A stretch of 64,000 nt of DNA from Pantanalinema rosaneae (GCF_050753385.1 NZ_JBLZFZ010000003.1:124001-188000), one strand, 5' to 3'. Counted from the stretch's first letter, positions 8,709-17,560 are shown. Numbers and translations are program-made. The notes: a model not told the origin generated them from the sequence alone.

Positions 8709-9242
8709 ATGTGGACTTGTAAAACTACTCAATACTGGACAGTCGTGACTTTGGCGGGGATGCTTGCCGTTGGTTGCACTCCTCGCGCAACAAGAGGCGG
8801 AAATGAAGCCACTCAAGCGCAAAATCCTTCCATTCCAGAATATCCGCTGCTCTATAATGTGGATGTTAAAGTATGCGGCAACATCATTGCACCACTAAAG
8901 GATGGAAAACGCTGCATCACGACTCAACTTCAGCTTTGGGGTCCAGTCGGCGAGGCAAAGCTGGTTCGGACTGGAGTTGCTCTGCCATCCGTGTCCGCTG
9001 TACAACACAAAGTTGCGATCGCCTCAAAAGGCTGCTACCCAGCATACTCGCAACCTTCACAAGAACAATTTTACTGGGCAGACACGATTATCCAGGTTAA
9101 CCGGGGTGGAAAAACCACGATCGAGGTAAAACCCACACAACTTTCAAATCAGCAAGTTCATGAATTGGTCACTGGGAAGCTTTCAAATTCAAGTGTTCCA
9201 ACCTTCGGCGGTGGTGGCTGTGAACCTGCACTTGCTAGTTGA
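8709..9242 (+). CDS. Putative lipoprotein, 177 aa
   Basis: The start at ATG 8709 is favoured by a GAGGGGAA site and by a signal peptide that ends in a lipobox (LAVGC). The Cys of GCTPRA would be the lipidated residue. Starting earlier at 8667 would put the signal sequence inside the protein. The mature part has four to five cysteines (VCG, RCI, GCY, GGGC) that may form disulfides. It is the last gene of the parM operon and is followed by a hairpin at 9261. A role in a transfer or envelope complex is inferred from context. Confidence 0.65.
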   Translation: MWTCKTTQYWTVVTLAGMLAVGCTPRATRGGNEATQAQNPSIPEYPLLYNVDVKVCGNIIAPLKDGKRCITTQLQLWGPVGEAKLVRTGVALPSVSAVQHKVAIASKGCYPAYSQPSQEQFYWADTIIQVNRGGKTTIEVKPTQLSNQQVHELVTGKLSNSSVPTFGGGGCEPALAS

Positions 9243-9260
9243 AATCGCGTTTCGCCAATC

Positions 9261-9285
9261 GTCCAAGCGCCCTTGGACAATTTTT
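9261..9285 (+). terminator. Hairpin GTCCAAG-CGCC-CTTGGAC with T-run; left copy of a repeated palindrome
   Basis: A 7-bp stem (9261-9267 with 9272-9278) is followed by AATTTTT, so it can stop transcription from the parM operon. The same stem and flank (GTCCAAG-CG-NN-CTTGGAC-AATT) recurs at 10475-10500, on the other side of the nuclease gene. Confidence 0.7.
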
Positions 9286-9299
9286 CATCTCCAAACAGC

Positions 9300-10358
9300 T
9301 TACTCGTCTCGCTCTGTGAGGTCTGCGATCGCCTCCACTGACAAAGTATTCAACTCCATCTCAAGTTGCTCAATGCTGGGCAGACTCCCCTGTAGCGGTT
9401 CCGGTAGCGTGTCCTTCAGTCGATAGGTTGCCACACCCACCGGATGCTGAATGTACCGTAACGCATATTCTACCGTTGCTTTATTTTTAGACTTGCACAA
9501 GACAATTCCGATCGTTGGATTATCCATTTCACTTCGCAGCAAATCGTCTACAGCAGCAATGTAGAAGCTCATTTTGCCCGAAAATTCAGGTTCAAATTCG
9601 ACCATCTTCAGATCAATGACCACGTAGCAATGCAGTTTAACGTGGTAGAAGAGCAGATCGAGTTTATATTCCTTGCCGCCTACTTCAAGCGAATACTGGC
9701 TACCCAAAAAAGAAAAGCCCACTCCCAGTTCCAGCAAAAAATCTCGAATGTGATCCACCAATGCCCGTTCAAAATCCCGTTCCTGAGCGGCTTCTGCTAG
9801 TTCTAAAAACTCAAAATTGTACGGACTCTTCAAAATTTGACGAGCCAAGTCCGACTGACTTTGGGGTAATGTATGGTCGAAATTATTGACCGCATTTCCA
9901 ACTCGCTGATACAAGCCGCTTTCAATCTGGTGAACCAGGGCACTACGGCTCCAGCCATGTTCGATCGTTTTTTGGGCATACCACAGCCGTTCCTCATTGG
10001 CTTTGAGCTTGTCCAGCAAAGCAATATTGTGATACCAAGTAATTTGTCCCATCACTGCCTGAATCAGCGTTTCATCAGGGAAAGCCTGGGCAAAGGCTCG
10101 CATATAAAGCAGATTGGAGCGAGAAAAGCCTTTCATCTCCGGAAAAGCATATTTCAGATCTTTGGATAAGCGCTCAATGACTTTAGCTCCCCACCCCTCC
10201 TGCTGTTGTTTAGCAAGAATGGCACACCCAATTCTCCAATACAGAGTCACGAGTTCCCGGTTGACTGCGGTAGCTGCCCGCAGTTGAGCACTCTGAATCC
10301 ATTCTTTGAGGTCATCCAGAAAGCGACCATAGCTATCTGAAGACAGGTTACTTGCCAT
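9300..10358 (-). CDS. DUF1016 (YhcG-like) PD-(D/E)XK nuclease domain protein
   Basis: This protein of about 352 residues has the two-part layout of the YhcG/DUF1016 family. The N-terminal helical DNA-binding half (SYGRFLDDLKEWI, ELVTLYWRIG, MKGFSRSNL) is followed by a C-terminal PD-(D/E)XK nuclease core with KLDLLFYH and VVIDLK as catalytic strands. The physiological role of the family is unclear; links to recombination and to restriction-like systems have been proposed. The ATG at 10358 is preferred to a TTG at 10412. The gene is bracketed by two copies of one palindrome (9261 and 10475), and it lies opposite in direction to both neighbours, which suggests insertion as a unit. Confidence 0.85.
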   Translation of the reverse strand: MASNLSSDSYGRFLDDLKEWIQSAQLRAATAVNRELVTLYWRIGCAILAKQQQEGWGAKVIERLSKDLKYAFPEMKGFSRSNLLYMRAFAQAFPDETLIQAVMGQITWYHNIALLDKLKANEERLWYAQKTIEHGWSRSALVHQIESGLYQRVGNAVNNFDHTLPQSQSDLARQILKSPYNFEFLELAEAAQERDFERALVDHIRDFLLELGVGFSFLGSQYSLEVGGKEYKLDLLFYHVKLHCYVVIDLKMVEFEPEFSGKMSFYIAAVDDLLRSEMDNPTIGIVLCKSKNKATVEYALRYIQHPVGVATYRLKDTLPEPLQGSLPSIEQLEMELNTLSVEAIADLTERDE

Positions 10359-10474
10359 TTCGTTTACAGAACATGGTGCTGAGGGACATCCAGACCTTAC
10401 TACACTGTGCAATTGGGCGTTTTACATGACGGGCAGAAACCAGCATATCCTGTACTGGCGGCGGAGAGACCATC

Positions 10475-10500
10475 AATTGTCCAAGCGATCTTGGACAATT
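10475..10500. repeat. Perfect palindrome AATTGTCCAAG-CGAT-CTTGGACAATT
   Basis: Two 11-bp arms (10475-10485, 10490-10500) flank a 4-base loop. The core is the same as in the hairpin at 9261-9282, so the nuclease gene lies between two copies. The loop creates a CGATC element that resembles part of HIP1. Confidence 0.8.
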
Positions 10501-10501
10501 A

Positions 10502-10537
10502 GTTCTAGCTTATTATATTAAATAGTAAAGCTAGAAC
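10502..10537. repeat. Inverted repeat GTTCTAGCTT-N16-AAGCTAGAAC, left copy
   Basis: Perfect 10-bp arms at 10502-10511 and 10528-10537 surround an AT-rich loop. The pair ends 8 bases before the start of the 224-residue gene and so overlaps its leader. A second pair with the same arms overlaps the end of that gene (11188-11223). Confidence 0.8.
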
Positions 10538-10545
10538 AAAAAACT

Positions 10546-11220
10546 ATGCCCAGGAAAAAGTGCGGCTTTAGCTTTAGTTGTGCTGCCATGATGCTTCAGC
10601 CAGGGCTAGAACCAAAAGACTGCCCCAACTATGAAACCTGCGGATCTGCCGCTGAGTTAACTCCTGAAGAGGAGGTGGAGCTAATTCAGGTTCGAGAGGT
10701 GCAACGGCAGGAAGCGCAGCAGCAATGGGAGCGAATTCAGGAACGTATCCGGGTGAGCCGTCACTGGGCAGCCGTAACGATGTTGATGGAGAGAGGTTGT
10801 TCACAATCCCTGGAAGACTTCGGCGTAGTCGATTCATTGGCATCGATCGAAATGAGACTTCAAGAGTTGCGATCGCGTACAGAACAGTTCACCCAAGACT
10901 GCTACATCGCTCCCGATAACTGTGAGGCACACCGCTACAATGTCAAGCGCCCGTCTGGAACTTATTGGTATAACAAGCTCACCAGCAGAGAAGCAATTTT
11001 TGAGCCAGAGGAAAAAGAGGAGAAAGTCAAGGTTATTCACCTCAGTCATGACGATGATCCACGCAATACTGAGGGACGACTGGGAATTGAGCGCCGCAAC
11101 CGATTACACCAACTCCAAACACAGCTTCAGATTGCGGAAGGAGCGTTAGAGCAAGCGATCGCACTACTCACTGAACCTTTAGATCTGGTTCTAGCTAATA
11201 ATGAAAACTTATACAGCTAG
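10546..11220 (+). CDS. Hypothetical Cys-containing plasmid protein, 224 aa
   Basis: This is a 224-residue soluble protein. The N-terminus has a spaced cysteine set (CGFSFSC, then CPNYETC) that could hold zinc or an iron-sulfur cluster. Residues 40-75 form a charged helix, and the C-terminal 40 residues are again coiled-coil-like. I do not recognise a named family, although its look is that of conserved cyanobacterial plasmid proteins. The gene is bracketed by two copies of one inverted repeat, and the last codons and the stop are part of the right copy. No clear ribosome binding site precedes the ATG. Confidence 0.65.
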   Translation: MPRKKCGFSFSCAAMMLQPGLEPKDCPNYETCGSAAELTPEEEVELIQVREVQRQEAQQQWERIQERIRVSRHWAAVTMLMERGCSQSLEDFGVVDSLASIEMRLQELRSRTEQFTQDCYIAPDNCEAHRYNVKRPSGTYWYNKLTSREAIFEPEEKEEKVKVIHLSHDDDPRNTEGRLGIERRNRLHQLQTQLQIAEGALEQAIALLTEPLDLVLANNENLYS

Positions 11221-11223
11221 AAC
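11188..11223. repeat. Inverted repeat GTTCTAGCT-N18-AGCTAGAAC, right copy
   Basis: Nine-bp arms at 11188-11196 and 11215-11223 repeat those at 10502-10537, and total length is the same (36 bases). The copy encodes the last nine residues and the stop codon of the preceding gene. Confidence 0.78.
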
Positions 11224-11268
11224 TATACCCTAACTTTCGGCAGGGTGCGGGTGGGTGGGAAATGAAGT

Positions 11269-11289
11269 ACCCCGACTTATCGCCGGGGT
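11269..11289. terminator. Hairpin ACCCCG-N9-CGGGGT between convergent genes
   Basis: A 6-bp GC-rich stem (11269-11274, 11284-11289) lies between the 224-residue gene (+) and the next gene (-). It probably stops transcription from both sides. The T-run is weak. Confidence 0.5.
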
Positions 11290-11320
11290 TTGATGTTAAG
11301 CTGCTGAAGCTGTCCAGGAA

Positions 11321-11755
11321 TTAGTCATCCAGATTGATGTCTTCTTCCAGGTCAACTTCAAACTCCTCATCCGTATCCAGGTCATCCGTTGTACTCAAGC
11401 CGTTTAGCGCATTCAAGCGCCCTGTACGGGTTGCTTTGTGGGCTGCACGGCGATCGCGCACTTCGTCCAGATTTTGCAATCCATAGAGCTTGCGAGCATA
11501 GGTCAGCAGATCCCGGAGTGGGGTTTCGGCATAGTCCTTGCGAAACTGAGCATTGTGCTGTTCCCAATCGAACTCCTGTCCGTTGAAACGAGCGGATGCT
11601 GCCAGTTCCCGTCCAGACTCCTCCCGTAACACTTCAATCACCATCAGTCGAACTTTCTCCTGATAGGGAATCACCCGTTGCAAAGCGGGAGTGTGCTTCG
11701 GTGCCTTGCGTGCAGTATTTTTTGTAGCTTTGCGTGTTGCAGTTGCAGTAACCAT
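11321..11755 (-). CDS. Hypothetical protein with basic N-tail and acidic C-tail, 144 aa
   Basis: This 144-residue protein has three parts: a Lys/Thr/Ala-rich histone-like N-tail (TATRKATKNTARKAPKH), a middle domain with the motif FDWEQHN, and an acidic tail rich in Asp/Glu. The AAAGGAGC site before the ATG is strong. The neighbour at 11963-12613 has the same layout and a related FDWQRWN motif, so the two may be paralogues. A third protein at 31709-32815 has the same kind of tails. The charged tails suggest nucleic-acid or histone-like behaviour, but no function is known to me. Confidence 0.65.
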   Translation of the reverse strand: MVTATATRKATKNTARKAPKHTPALQRVIPYQEKVRLMVIEVLREESGRELAASARFNGQEFDWEQHNAQFRKDYAETPLRDLLTYARKLYGLQNLDEVRDRRAAHKATRTGRLNALNGLSTTDDLDTDEEFEVDLEEDINLDD

Positions 11756-11893
11756 GAGAATTGCTCCTTTATGAGTGAGTTGGATTTCTCACCGCAATCG
11801 CATCGACAGATGCCTGTTTTGTGCAGTCCAAACTGCTATTCCTTCCGCAGTTGTTACTGCGTTCCACTCCAGCGTGCCAGGGAGGTGGGCGGG

Positions 11894-11929
11894 AAAAAAG
11901 AACCCTGCATCAGTCAAACTAATGCAGGG
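11894..11929 (-). terminator. Rho-independent terminator of the acidic-tail gene
   Basis: Read on the minus strand, the stem CCCTGCAT/ATGCAGGG (11922-11929 with 11903-11910, loop of 11) is followed by TTCTTTTTT. It lies 34 bases beyond the stop of the 216-residue gene. Confidence 0.85.
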
Positions 11930-11962
11930 CAAGCAATCAGGCAGTGAACGAAGCTGAATGTG

Positions 11963-12613
11963 TTACTCGTCCTCTTCTTCGTCCAGATCCTCGTCTAACT
12001 CGTCATCTATATCGTCATCCAGTTCATCACTGGTTTCGTCATCCAGTTCATCATCGAGATCATCAAGGTCATCGTCCAGTTCATCATCCAAATCGTCCAG
12101 GTCGTCGTCCTGCTCTGCCTGGAACGAATTGCGCCGCTCCAGTGATGCCCGGTTGAATTCCACCAGGTCTGCAACCGCTTGTTCTGGATCAGTACGAATG
12201 GTGTCATACAGAAGACTCATCAGGATCGCCACCACTTCCGGCGGGTACTTCAGAGCATCGGGTTGTCCGAATAGTCGCGGGAACACCTTCGTATTCCATC
12301 GCTGCCAGTCGAACTTTTTGTTACCACCCTTCTTCTTCACCTGAGCGGCAATGTCAAGCCCAAGCTTTTCGCGGGTCGCATGCCCAATTTTGGTAGAGAC
12401 ACGAGCATCCCGGAGTTGCAGCTTCACGCCGTACTCCTTGAACACCAAGTTCCGCAATTCTTTGAGCAGTGCTGATGCGTTAGTTTCCGGCGGTCCATCA
12501 ACCGTTGGTGCTTTGGCTTTGGTAGCTGAGGCTGTACCGTTAGGTTTAGCCATTTTGGAGGTGGCACTGTTGCGAGTGCCGTTGGAGGTGCGAGGTTTTG
12601 TGGTTGTTGCCAT
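11963..12613 (-). CDS. Hypothetical protein with basic N-tail and long Asp/Glu repeat tail, 216 aa
   Basis: The N-terminus (about 1-45) is rich in Thr, Lys and Ala. Residues 45-165 form a globular domain containing FDWQRWN, and the last 50 residues are runs of Asp/Glu with Leu (DDLDDLDDELDD pattern). A tandem DNA repeat (the GTCATCCAGTTCATC type) underlies the tail and could expand or contract. The layout matches the 144-residue neighbour. The acidic tail could mimic DNA or bind basic proteins; this is inference. A clear terminator follows. Confidence 0.65.
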   Translation of the reverse strand: MATTTKPRTSNGTRNSATSKMAKPNGTASATKAKAPTVDGPPETNASALLKELRNLVFKEYGVKLQLRDARVSTKIGHATREKLGLDIAAQVKKKGGNKKFDWQRWNTKVFPRLFGQPDALKYPPEVVAILMSLLYDTIRTDPEQAVADLVEFNRASLERRNSFQAEQDDDLDDLDDELDDDLDDLDDELDDETSDELDDDIDDELDEDLDEEEDE

Positions 12614-12688
12614 CTTAATAAACTCTCAAATTCAAGGTTTTCCCTCCCTCGCCGCATTAGCGGCATTTCCCTCCAACACTCCATAACG

Positions 12689-14332
12689 TTGTTGGGCAAA
12701 AGTGTCCATTTGACTGAGGCAAGGAGTGTTTTTGTTTCGTTAGAACCAGGGGAACCCCTACAGGTTCAGATCATGCGACAGTTGCAGGATTGGATAAAAC
12801 TGATCGAGCAGAACGTTCCGATCGTGGCGCTAGAATATCAGACCCCCGATCGGATGGCGGTGTTGAGCCAGTTTTATCGATGGGGTGAAGTGCGATCGCT
12901 TCCGGTTTATGTCTGGAATCCGGGTTTCTCAACACTTCAACAGTTGATAGCACCTCAAGGACAAACGATTCTGAAATCTACAACGCAAACGATCGAGCAA
13001 GATATTCTCCAATTCTTGTTAGAGCAGCCAAAACCTGGTATCTACCTTTTGGAAGGAGTTTTGAATAGCACGGTTGCAGAGATGAGTCAGCAACGTTGCT
13101 ACCAACTCCTAAATACTTACCATCAGGCGCTATGGAACTCCGTGCCTCATTACTGGGTTTTGCTAGAAACTTACGTTCAATTGCCGCTAGAACTACAACC
13201 ATTTATTCCAGTACTGTCTCATGCACTGCCCGATCACCAACAGGTACAGGCGATCGCTACCCAGTTTTGTAACCAGCATCTCTGGTTGGTCAAAGATGAC
13301 CCAGAAGCTAAACAGAAACTGATCACAGCTTGTCAGGGATTGCCAATCGGTGAGATTGAAATGGTGCTGAACAGACTGTTGGCATTTGTAGATAGCCCTG
13401 AGCAATTAGTGCAACTGATTTTGGAACACAAAATTAACAAACTGCGGGGGCGGGGATTAGAGTACATTGCAGAACCCGATGTACCCACTGCTGCGGGATT
13501 AGATTTACTAGAGCGACGGTTGGAGGCGATCGCCTATCTGCTACGACCCGAAGCTCAACAATATGGACTGAGCTTGCCTACGGGCATGGTGCTATGGGGA
13601 CCACCTGGTACAGGCAAAAGCTTATCTGCCAAATTAGCAGCTAAAAAGATGGGATTACCCCTGCTGGCTGCAAATTGGGGCATTCTCTTGAGCAGTCCTA
13701 ATCCCGATCGCGCTTTGAAGGAGTTTATTGCTGTAGTCACATCCCTAGCTCCCTGTGTGCTTTACTGGGATGATTTTGATAAGGGCTTTGCGGGCTGGGA
13801 CTCCAATGCGGATGGCGGGATAGCCCGTCGTCTTTCGGCTGCTTTGCTAACCTGGATGCAGGAACACCAGGAACCGATCTACACGATCGCGACTGTCAAT
13901 CGTTTAGGACTGCTACCACCTGAATTGGTACGGCGGTTCGAGGACATCTTCTTTGTGGATCTACCTCATGAGGGAGCCAGATATGAGGTGTTCAATCTGC
14001 ATCTGGCGAAGTACTTTCCGGCGTTTCAGGGAAATGGTCAGTCTCCCTGGACTGATAACCAGTGGCGTAGACTATTGACGGAATACCGAATCTGCACCCC
14101 TGCTGAGATTGGGAATGCAGTGCGGCGATGTGCAGAGGAGGCGTTTTACAAGGGCAAACCGGGGCAGATTGAACTGGAGGATTTGTTGGAGCAGCGGCAG
14201 CAGTTTACTCCAGCGATGGAGCGAGAGTCGGAACAAATGCAGGCAATTCGGAATTTAGCAACCTATGCGAGACCTGCGAGTGGGGGCGATCGATCAAGGT
14301 TTGCCTATGTGCATCGGGAGTTGTTTGAGTAA
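12689..14332 (+). CDS. AAA+ ATPase, Ycf46-like
   Basis: This protein of up to 547 residues has an N-terminal domain typical of the cyanobacterial and plastid Ycf46 family and a C-terminal AAA+ module. Walker A is GPPGTGKS (about 309-316), Walker B is CVLYWDDFDKGF (about 357-368), and an arginine-finger-like RRFED follows. Ycf46 proteins are linked to inorganic-carbon use and stress responses, but this copy is divergent and sits on a mobile element, so the role may differ. The start is uncertain: a TTG at 12689 or the first ATG at 12773. Divergent transcription from the acidic-tail gene leaves a 75-base promoter gap with a GCCGC-ATTA-GCGGC palindrome. Confidence 0.8.
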   Translation: MLGKSVHLTEARSVFVSLEPGEPLQVQIMRQLQDWIKLIEQNVPIVALEYQTPDRMAVLSQFYRWGEVRSLPVYVWNPGFSTLQQLIAPQGQTILKSTTQTIEQDILQFLLEQPKPGIYLLEGVLNSTVAEMSQQRCYQLLNTYHQALWNSVPHYWVLLETYVQLPLELQPFIPVLSHALPDHQQVQAIATQFCNQHLWLVKDDPEAKQKLITACQGLPIGEIEMVLNRLLAFVDSPEQLVQLILEHKINKLRGRGLEYIAEPDVPTAAGLDLLERRLEAIAYLLRPEAQQYGLSLPTGMVLWGPPGTGKSLSAKLAAKKMGLPLLAANWGILLSSPNPDRALKEFIAVVTSLAPCVLYWDDFDKGFAGWDSNADGGIARRLSAALLTWMQEHQEPIYTIATVNRLGLLPPELVRRFEDIFFVDLPHEGARYEVFNLHLAKYFPAFQGNGQSPWTDNQWRRLLTEYRICTPAEIGNAVRRCAEEAFYKGKPGQIELEDLLEQRQQFTPAMERESEQMQAIRNLATYARPASGGDRSRFAYVHRELFE

Positions 14333-14336
14333 AGGT

Positions 14337-14851
14337 TTAGACAACATTGCCACTACCTTCACTGATGAGTTGCGCAATCGCACCCTGAATGGCTGAGGCG
14401 ATCGTGCCTGGTGGTAAGGCCGTTAGAATTTGTTGTTGCTGCTGCAAGAGAAAGTGTCTAAAGGCAGGATCATTCTGGGCTTCCTTCAAAAGGATTTGCT
14501 GAATCAGCTCTGTCTGCATGGGTGGAGTTGTTGCAATATCTTGCAACTGAGACAAGACCTGCTGGGAACCCTGGGAAACCTGAATCTCTGTTCCACTCTG
14601 AGTCACCAATGAACGAATCTGCCCAGCCGCTTCGGTGTATTCAATCTGTCCCTGTCCGGTCAGATTGGTGATCGCGCTACCTTCAATGTAGAAGTTAGTA
14701 CCAAAAGCCTGTTTGCTCAGTTGTTTCAGGGCTTCTGCCTGACTTTCTGAAATCCCAGCGAATTGCCTGACCAGTTGTTGACTCTCGGCCAAGCGTTGCT
14801 TGATATCTTCGTAATCGCGGTAAATTGAGTCTTTAATGGTGGTTTCTAGAC
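14337..14851 (-). pseudogene. C-terminal part of the pentapeptide membrane protein, cut off by an IS
   Basis: This is the 3' part (about 170 codons) of the gene that begins at 17560. The frame is open from within the IS end (to 14891), but codons beyond 14851 come from the insertion. At the duplicated 9-base target, codons Leu-Glu are in the same frame on both sides, so precise removal of the IS would rejoin the gene. The segment has a helical start, then the motif FYIEGSAITNLTGQGQIEY (residues 67-85 of the open frame), then a helical end. The motif resembles one in the CHAT protein encoded at 23061-23993. It could be expressed from a start in the IS end. Confidence 0.8.
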
Positions 14852-15915
14852 GGCGTTGTTGCATGAAGAGGAGTTGCGGAGGGCGAGGCATGGTAAGTTT
14901 TAATCACCACAACCAAAACAAGCCATGAAACCTCAATACCGCATCCGCAACTGGTCTGAGTATAACGCTGGACTGAAGCAACGGGGAAGCCTCACCTTCT
15001 GGATTGAGGAATCGGTTCTGGAGCAGTGGGTGGTCGAAGATTTGAGCGGCAAACCAGGTGCGTCTGTCCTCTATAGTGACCTTGCGATTCAAACGATGGC
15101 GACTGTCAAAGCGGTCTATCGCCTGGCTGGACGACAGTGTCAAGGATTTCTCGAATCAATTTTTGAGTTGATGGAAATTGACTTGCCTGTGCCTGACCAC
15201 AGTACACTATCACGGCGAATTGGGAACCTGAGCATTGACTTACCGATTGTGCCGAAACCGGGTGCTCGTCATGTGGTGGTCGATTCGACTGGGGTAAAAG
15301 TCTATGGTGAAGGGGAATGGAAAACCCGTCAGCATGGGGTGAGCAAGCGTCGGACTTGGCGCAAACTGCATCTAGGGGTTGATGAAGCTACGGGCGAGAT
15401 TGTGGCAATGGTCGTGACAACCAATAATGTGGCGGATGGAGAAGTGCTAGAAGACCTCCTGGAACAGATTGAAGGGGAAATTGAACAGGTTTCAACCGAT
15501 GGTGCTTATGACCATCGCCATTGCTATGACGAAATTGATGCCAAAGGAGCCAAAGCCGTGATTCCACCGCGCAAAGATGCCAAAATCTGGCAGCATGGTA
15601 ATCGCAAAGGCAAGCCCCATGCGAGAGATGAAAATCTGCGTCACATCCGCAAACATGGACGCAAACGCTGGAAGCAGGATTCTGGCTATCATCGCCGCTC
15701 CATTGCCGAAACCACCATGTTTCGCTTTAAGACAATTTTTGGTGGCAATCTCAGCGCGCGTCAATTTGACAATCAAGCGGTGGAACTGTTCATCAAATGT
15801 GCTGCGCTCAACCGGATGATCCAGATCGCTAAACCTGATAGCTACAAAGTTGCAGCTTAATACCAGGACGACCTTAAGGCAGGTCTGGTCGTTTTTCTAA
15901 TCATGCAACAAAGCC
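14852..15915 (+). mobile_element. IS5-family (IS903-type) insertion sequence, 1064 bp
   Basis: The left end GGCGTTGTTGCATGAAGAG (14852-14870) and the complement of the right end, GGCTTTGTTGCATGATTAG (15897-15915), match at 16 of 19 bases. The target TTTCTAGAC is duplicated exactly at 14843-14851 and 15916-15924. The length, the 9-base duplication and the transposase all fit the IS903 group. It interrupts the pentapeptide gene. The intact duplication suggests a recent insertion. Confidence 0.95.
14925..15860 (+). CDS. IS5-family transposase
   Basis: This is a full-length 311-residue DDE transposase. It has the HSTLSRR helix before the catalytic core, the first Asp in VVVDSTGVKVYGEGEW, the second in VSTDGAYDHRHCY, and the Glu region in YHRRSIAETTMFRFK (the Y-R-E signature of the IS5/IS4-like group). 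It lies inside the 1064-bp element and shows no frameshift, so the element may be active. The ATG at 14925 is the natural start. Confidence 0.95.
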   Translation: MKPQYRIRNWSEYNAGLKQRGSLTFWIEESVLEQWVVEDLSGKPGASVLYSDLAIQTMATVKAVYRLAGRQCQGFLESIFELMEIDLPVPDHSTLSRRIGNLSIDLPIVPKPGARHVVVDSTGVKVYGEGEWKTRQHGVSKRRTWRKLHLGVDEATGEIVAMVVTTNNVADGEVLEDLLEQIEGEIEQVSTDGAYDHRHCYDEIDAKGAKAVIPPRKDAKIWQHGNRKGKPHARDENLRHIRKHGRKRWKQDSGYHRRSIAETTMFRFKTIFGGNLSARQFDNQAVELFIKCAALNRMIQIAKPDSYKVAA

Positions 15916-17560
15916 TTTCTAGACTGTCACTGTTTGTCGTGTTCTGGTAGACTTCGCTAAACTGTTGCTCTAGCTGCGCTTCAACCGTTGGGTTAATACT
16001 GGTAACCCGAACTACCCATAAGTTTCCGCGTTGTTCAATGCCTTTGAGTTCCAGATCTAACTCTGGTTTCTCGGTTTTGAGTTTATAAAAGGCAAGACTG
16101 AGGGCACTATAGCTGAAGTCGCCCTTAAAAATCAGTTCCAGTTCATTTTCCGGTTGTTGGAACAGGGCAGCAAACTCACCAGGTTCAAAGTTGCGGTCGA
16201 ATGGATAGCGATGGGTTGGTTGACCATCTTCGTATTTTTTGAATACATAGTCACATCGCACCTCAGTGAAGGTGGTCTTGTCGCTAACACTCCAATCTTC
16301 GATGCAAGCACCAGTGAGATCGGCTCCGGTAAAGTCGGCTCGTGCGACTTGAGCGCGGACGAGAATACACTCTCTTAAGTCAGAATTTCGCAAGTTTGCC
16401 TCCGTCAGGTTGGCATCAATCAGAACGTTCTTACGCAGGTCAACTCCTTGGAAATCTACACCTGCCAGTTGGGTACGAATAAGGATGCTTCCTCTGAGGT
16501 CTGCGCTTTTGAGATCTGCACCCGTCAGATTCGTATCGGTCAGATCAAACCCACGCATATCAGCATTTTGCAAGTATGCCCCTTGAAGATTGAATTTGCA
16601 AAAAATGGGATCTGGACTACATCCCTTTACTAGCAGCATCTGAACTTTCGGGTTTTCTAAATCAAGGTATTGATTATCAACTCTTGCTCTTTCTAATCCC
16701 GTAGTATCTTGAAAACAGACTCGATAAAGCTGACGAGCACGAAGGTCTGAATTAGCTAATTCCGAACCCTTAAAATTCACTCCGCTAAGGTCTATATTTC
16801 GGAAAGATGTGCCTCCTAAAGACCCAAATAAAATCGCTAAATATCTTAGGAAACCAGGATATTTCCAAGGTATACGGTGAATATGGTTAGCTAAAAAACC
16901 ACTAGCAAACACAAGCAAGGCAAGTATAATCCCGCAGAATATTACCAGAAACTGCAAATTTTCCGAGCGCAAAGCTTCGCGAAATGTAGGATATGACTTT
17001 TCTAGGGAACTCTCTAGCCATGCCCCTGCCAATGCCCCCAAAAGTCCAACAAAAACACCAAGAATTCTTAAAGGTTCTGCCCTCTTTAACAGAACATCGA
17101 TCAGAGCAATTGAAAAGCGAGTAACTCCAAAAGAAATCAGGGTAAATGCCAATCCAAAAATAGTAACCGCCAAAGTTACAGAAAATGAGTTGAGTGAATA
17201 ACCCAATATATTCAGTTGATTAAGAAACAGAAGAAGCATCGCTGCCAAAAATGTGTACAAAATTATACTAATAAGAAGTTTTTTTAACTTAAAAGAAATT
17301 ACATTCGTGAATACTATGCCCAAGGTGATGACCATGAGAGAATATGGTAAGGTGCCCTTGGTTGTAATTATCTGCAGGCTAGTAAGAGATCCAAGCAAAC
17401 CACATAAGAGACCTGATATTCCAAATAAAATAAGGGAAAAGGTTAGCAATATAAATTTATTCAAGCGAGTCTGACCTGCTGCTTTGTTCTGAAAATCAGT
17501 CTGCAAAGTGTTTTGTCGAAGTCGCTTTCCTTTAATATTGTCGCTTCTCACCATAGGCAT
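15916..17560 (-). pseudogene. Pentapeptide-repeat membrane protein, N-terminal part of an IS-split gene
   Basis: The first 547 codons encode about six membrane segments (residues about 35-235), then pentapeptide A(D/N)LxX repeats (about 255-440), then a mixed domain (ELELIFKGDFSYSALSLAFYKL...). The frame continues into the IS and stops at 15857 after 21 foreign residues. The intact gene would have encoded about 716 residues ending at 14337. Pentapeptide repeats form a beta-helix that serves as a protein platform; here it is anchored in the membrane. It diverges from the trypsin-WD40 gene, so the two may work together. The truncated product may still be made. Confidence 0.85.

Noticed and set aside
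11958..12344. A long Ser-rich open frame on the plus strand (runs of Ser and Arg)
   Set aside because: It is the antisense reading of the Asp/Glu-rich repeat tail; it has no ribosome site and no protein-like pattern.
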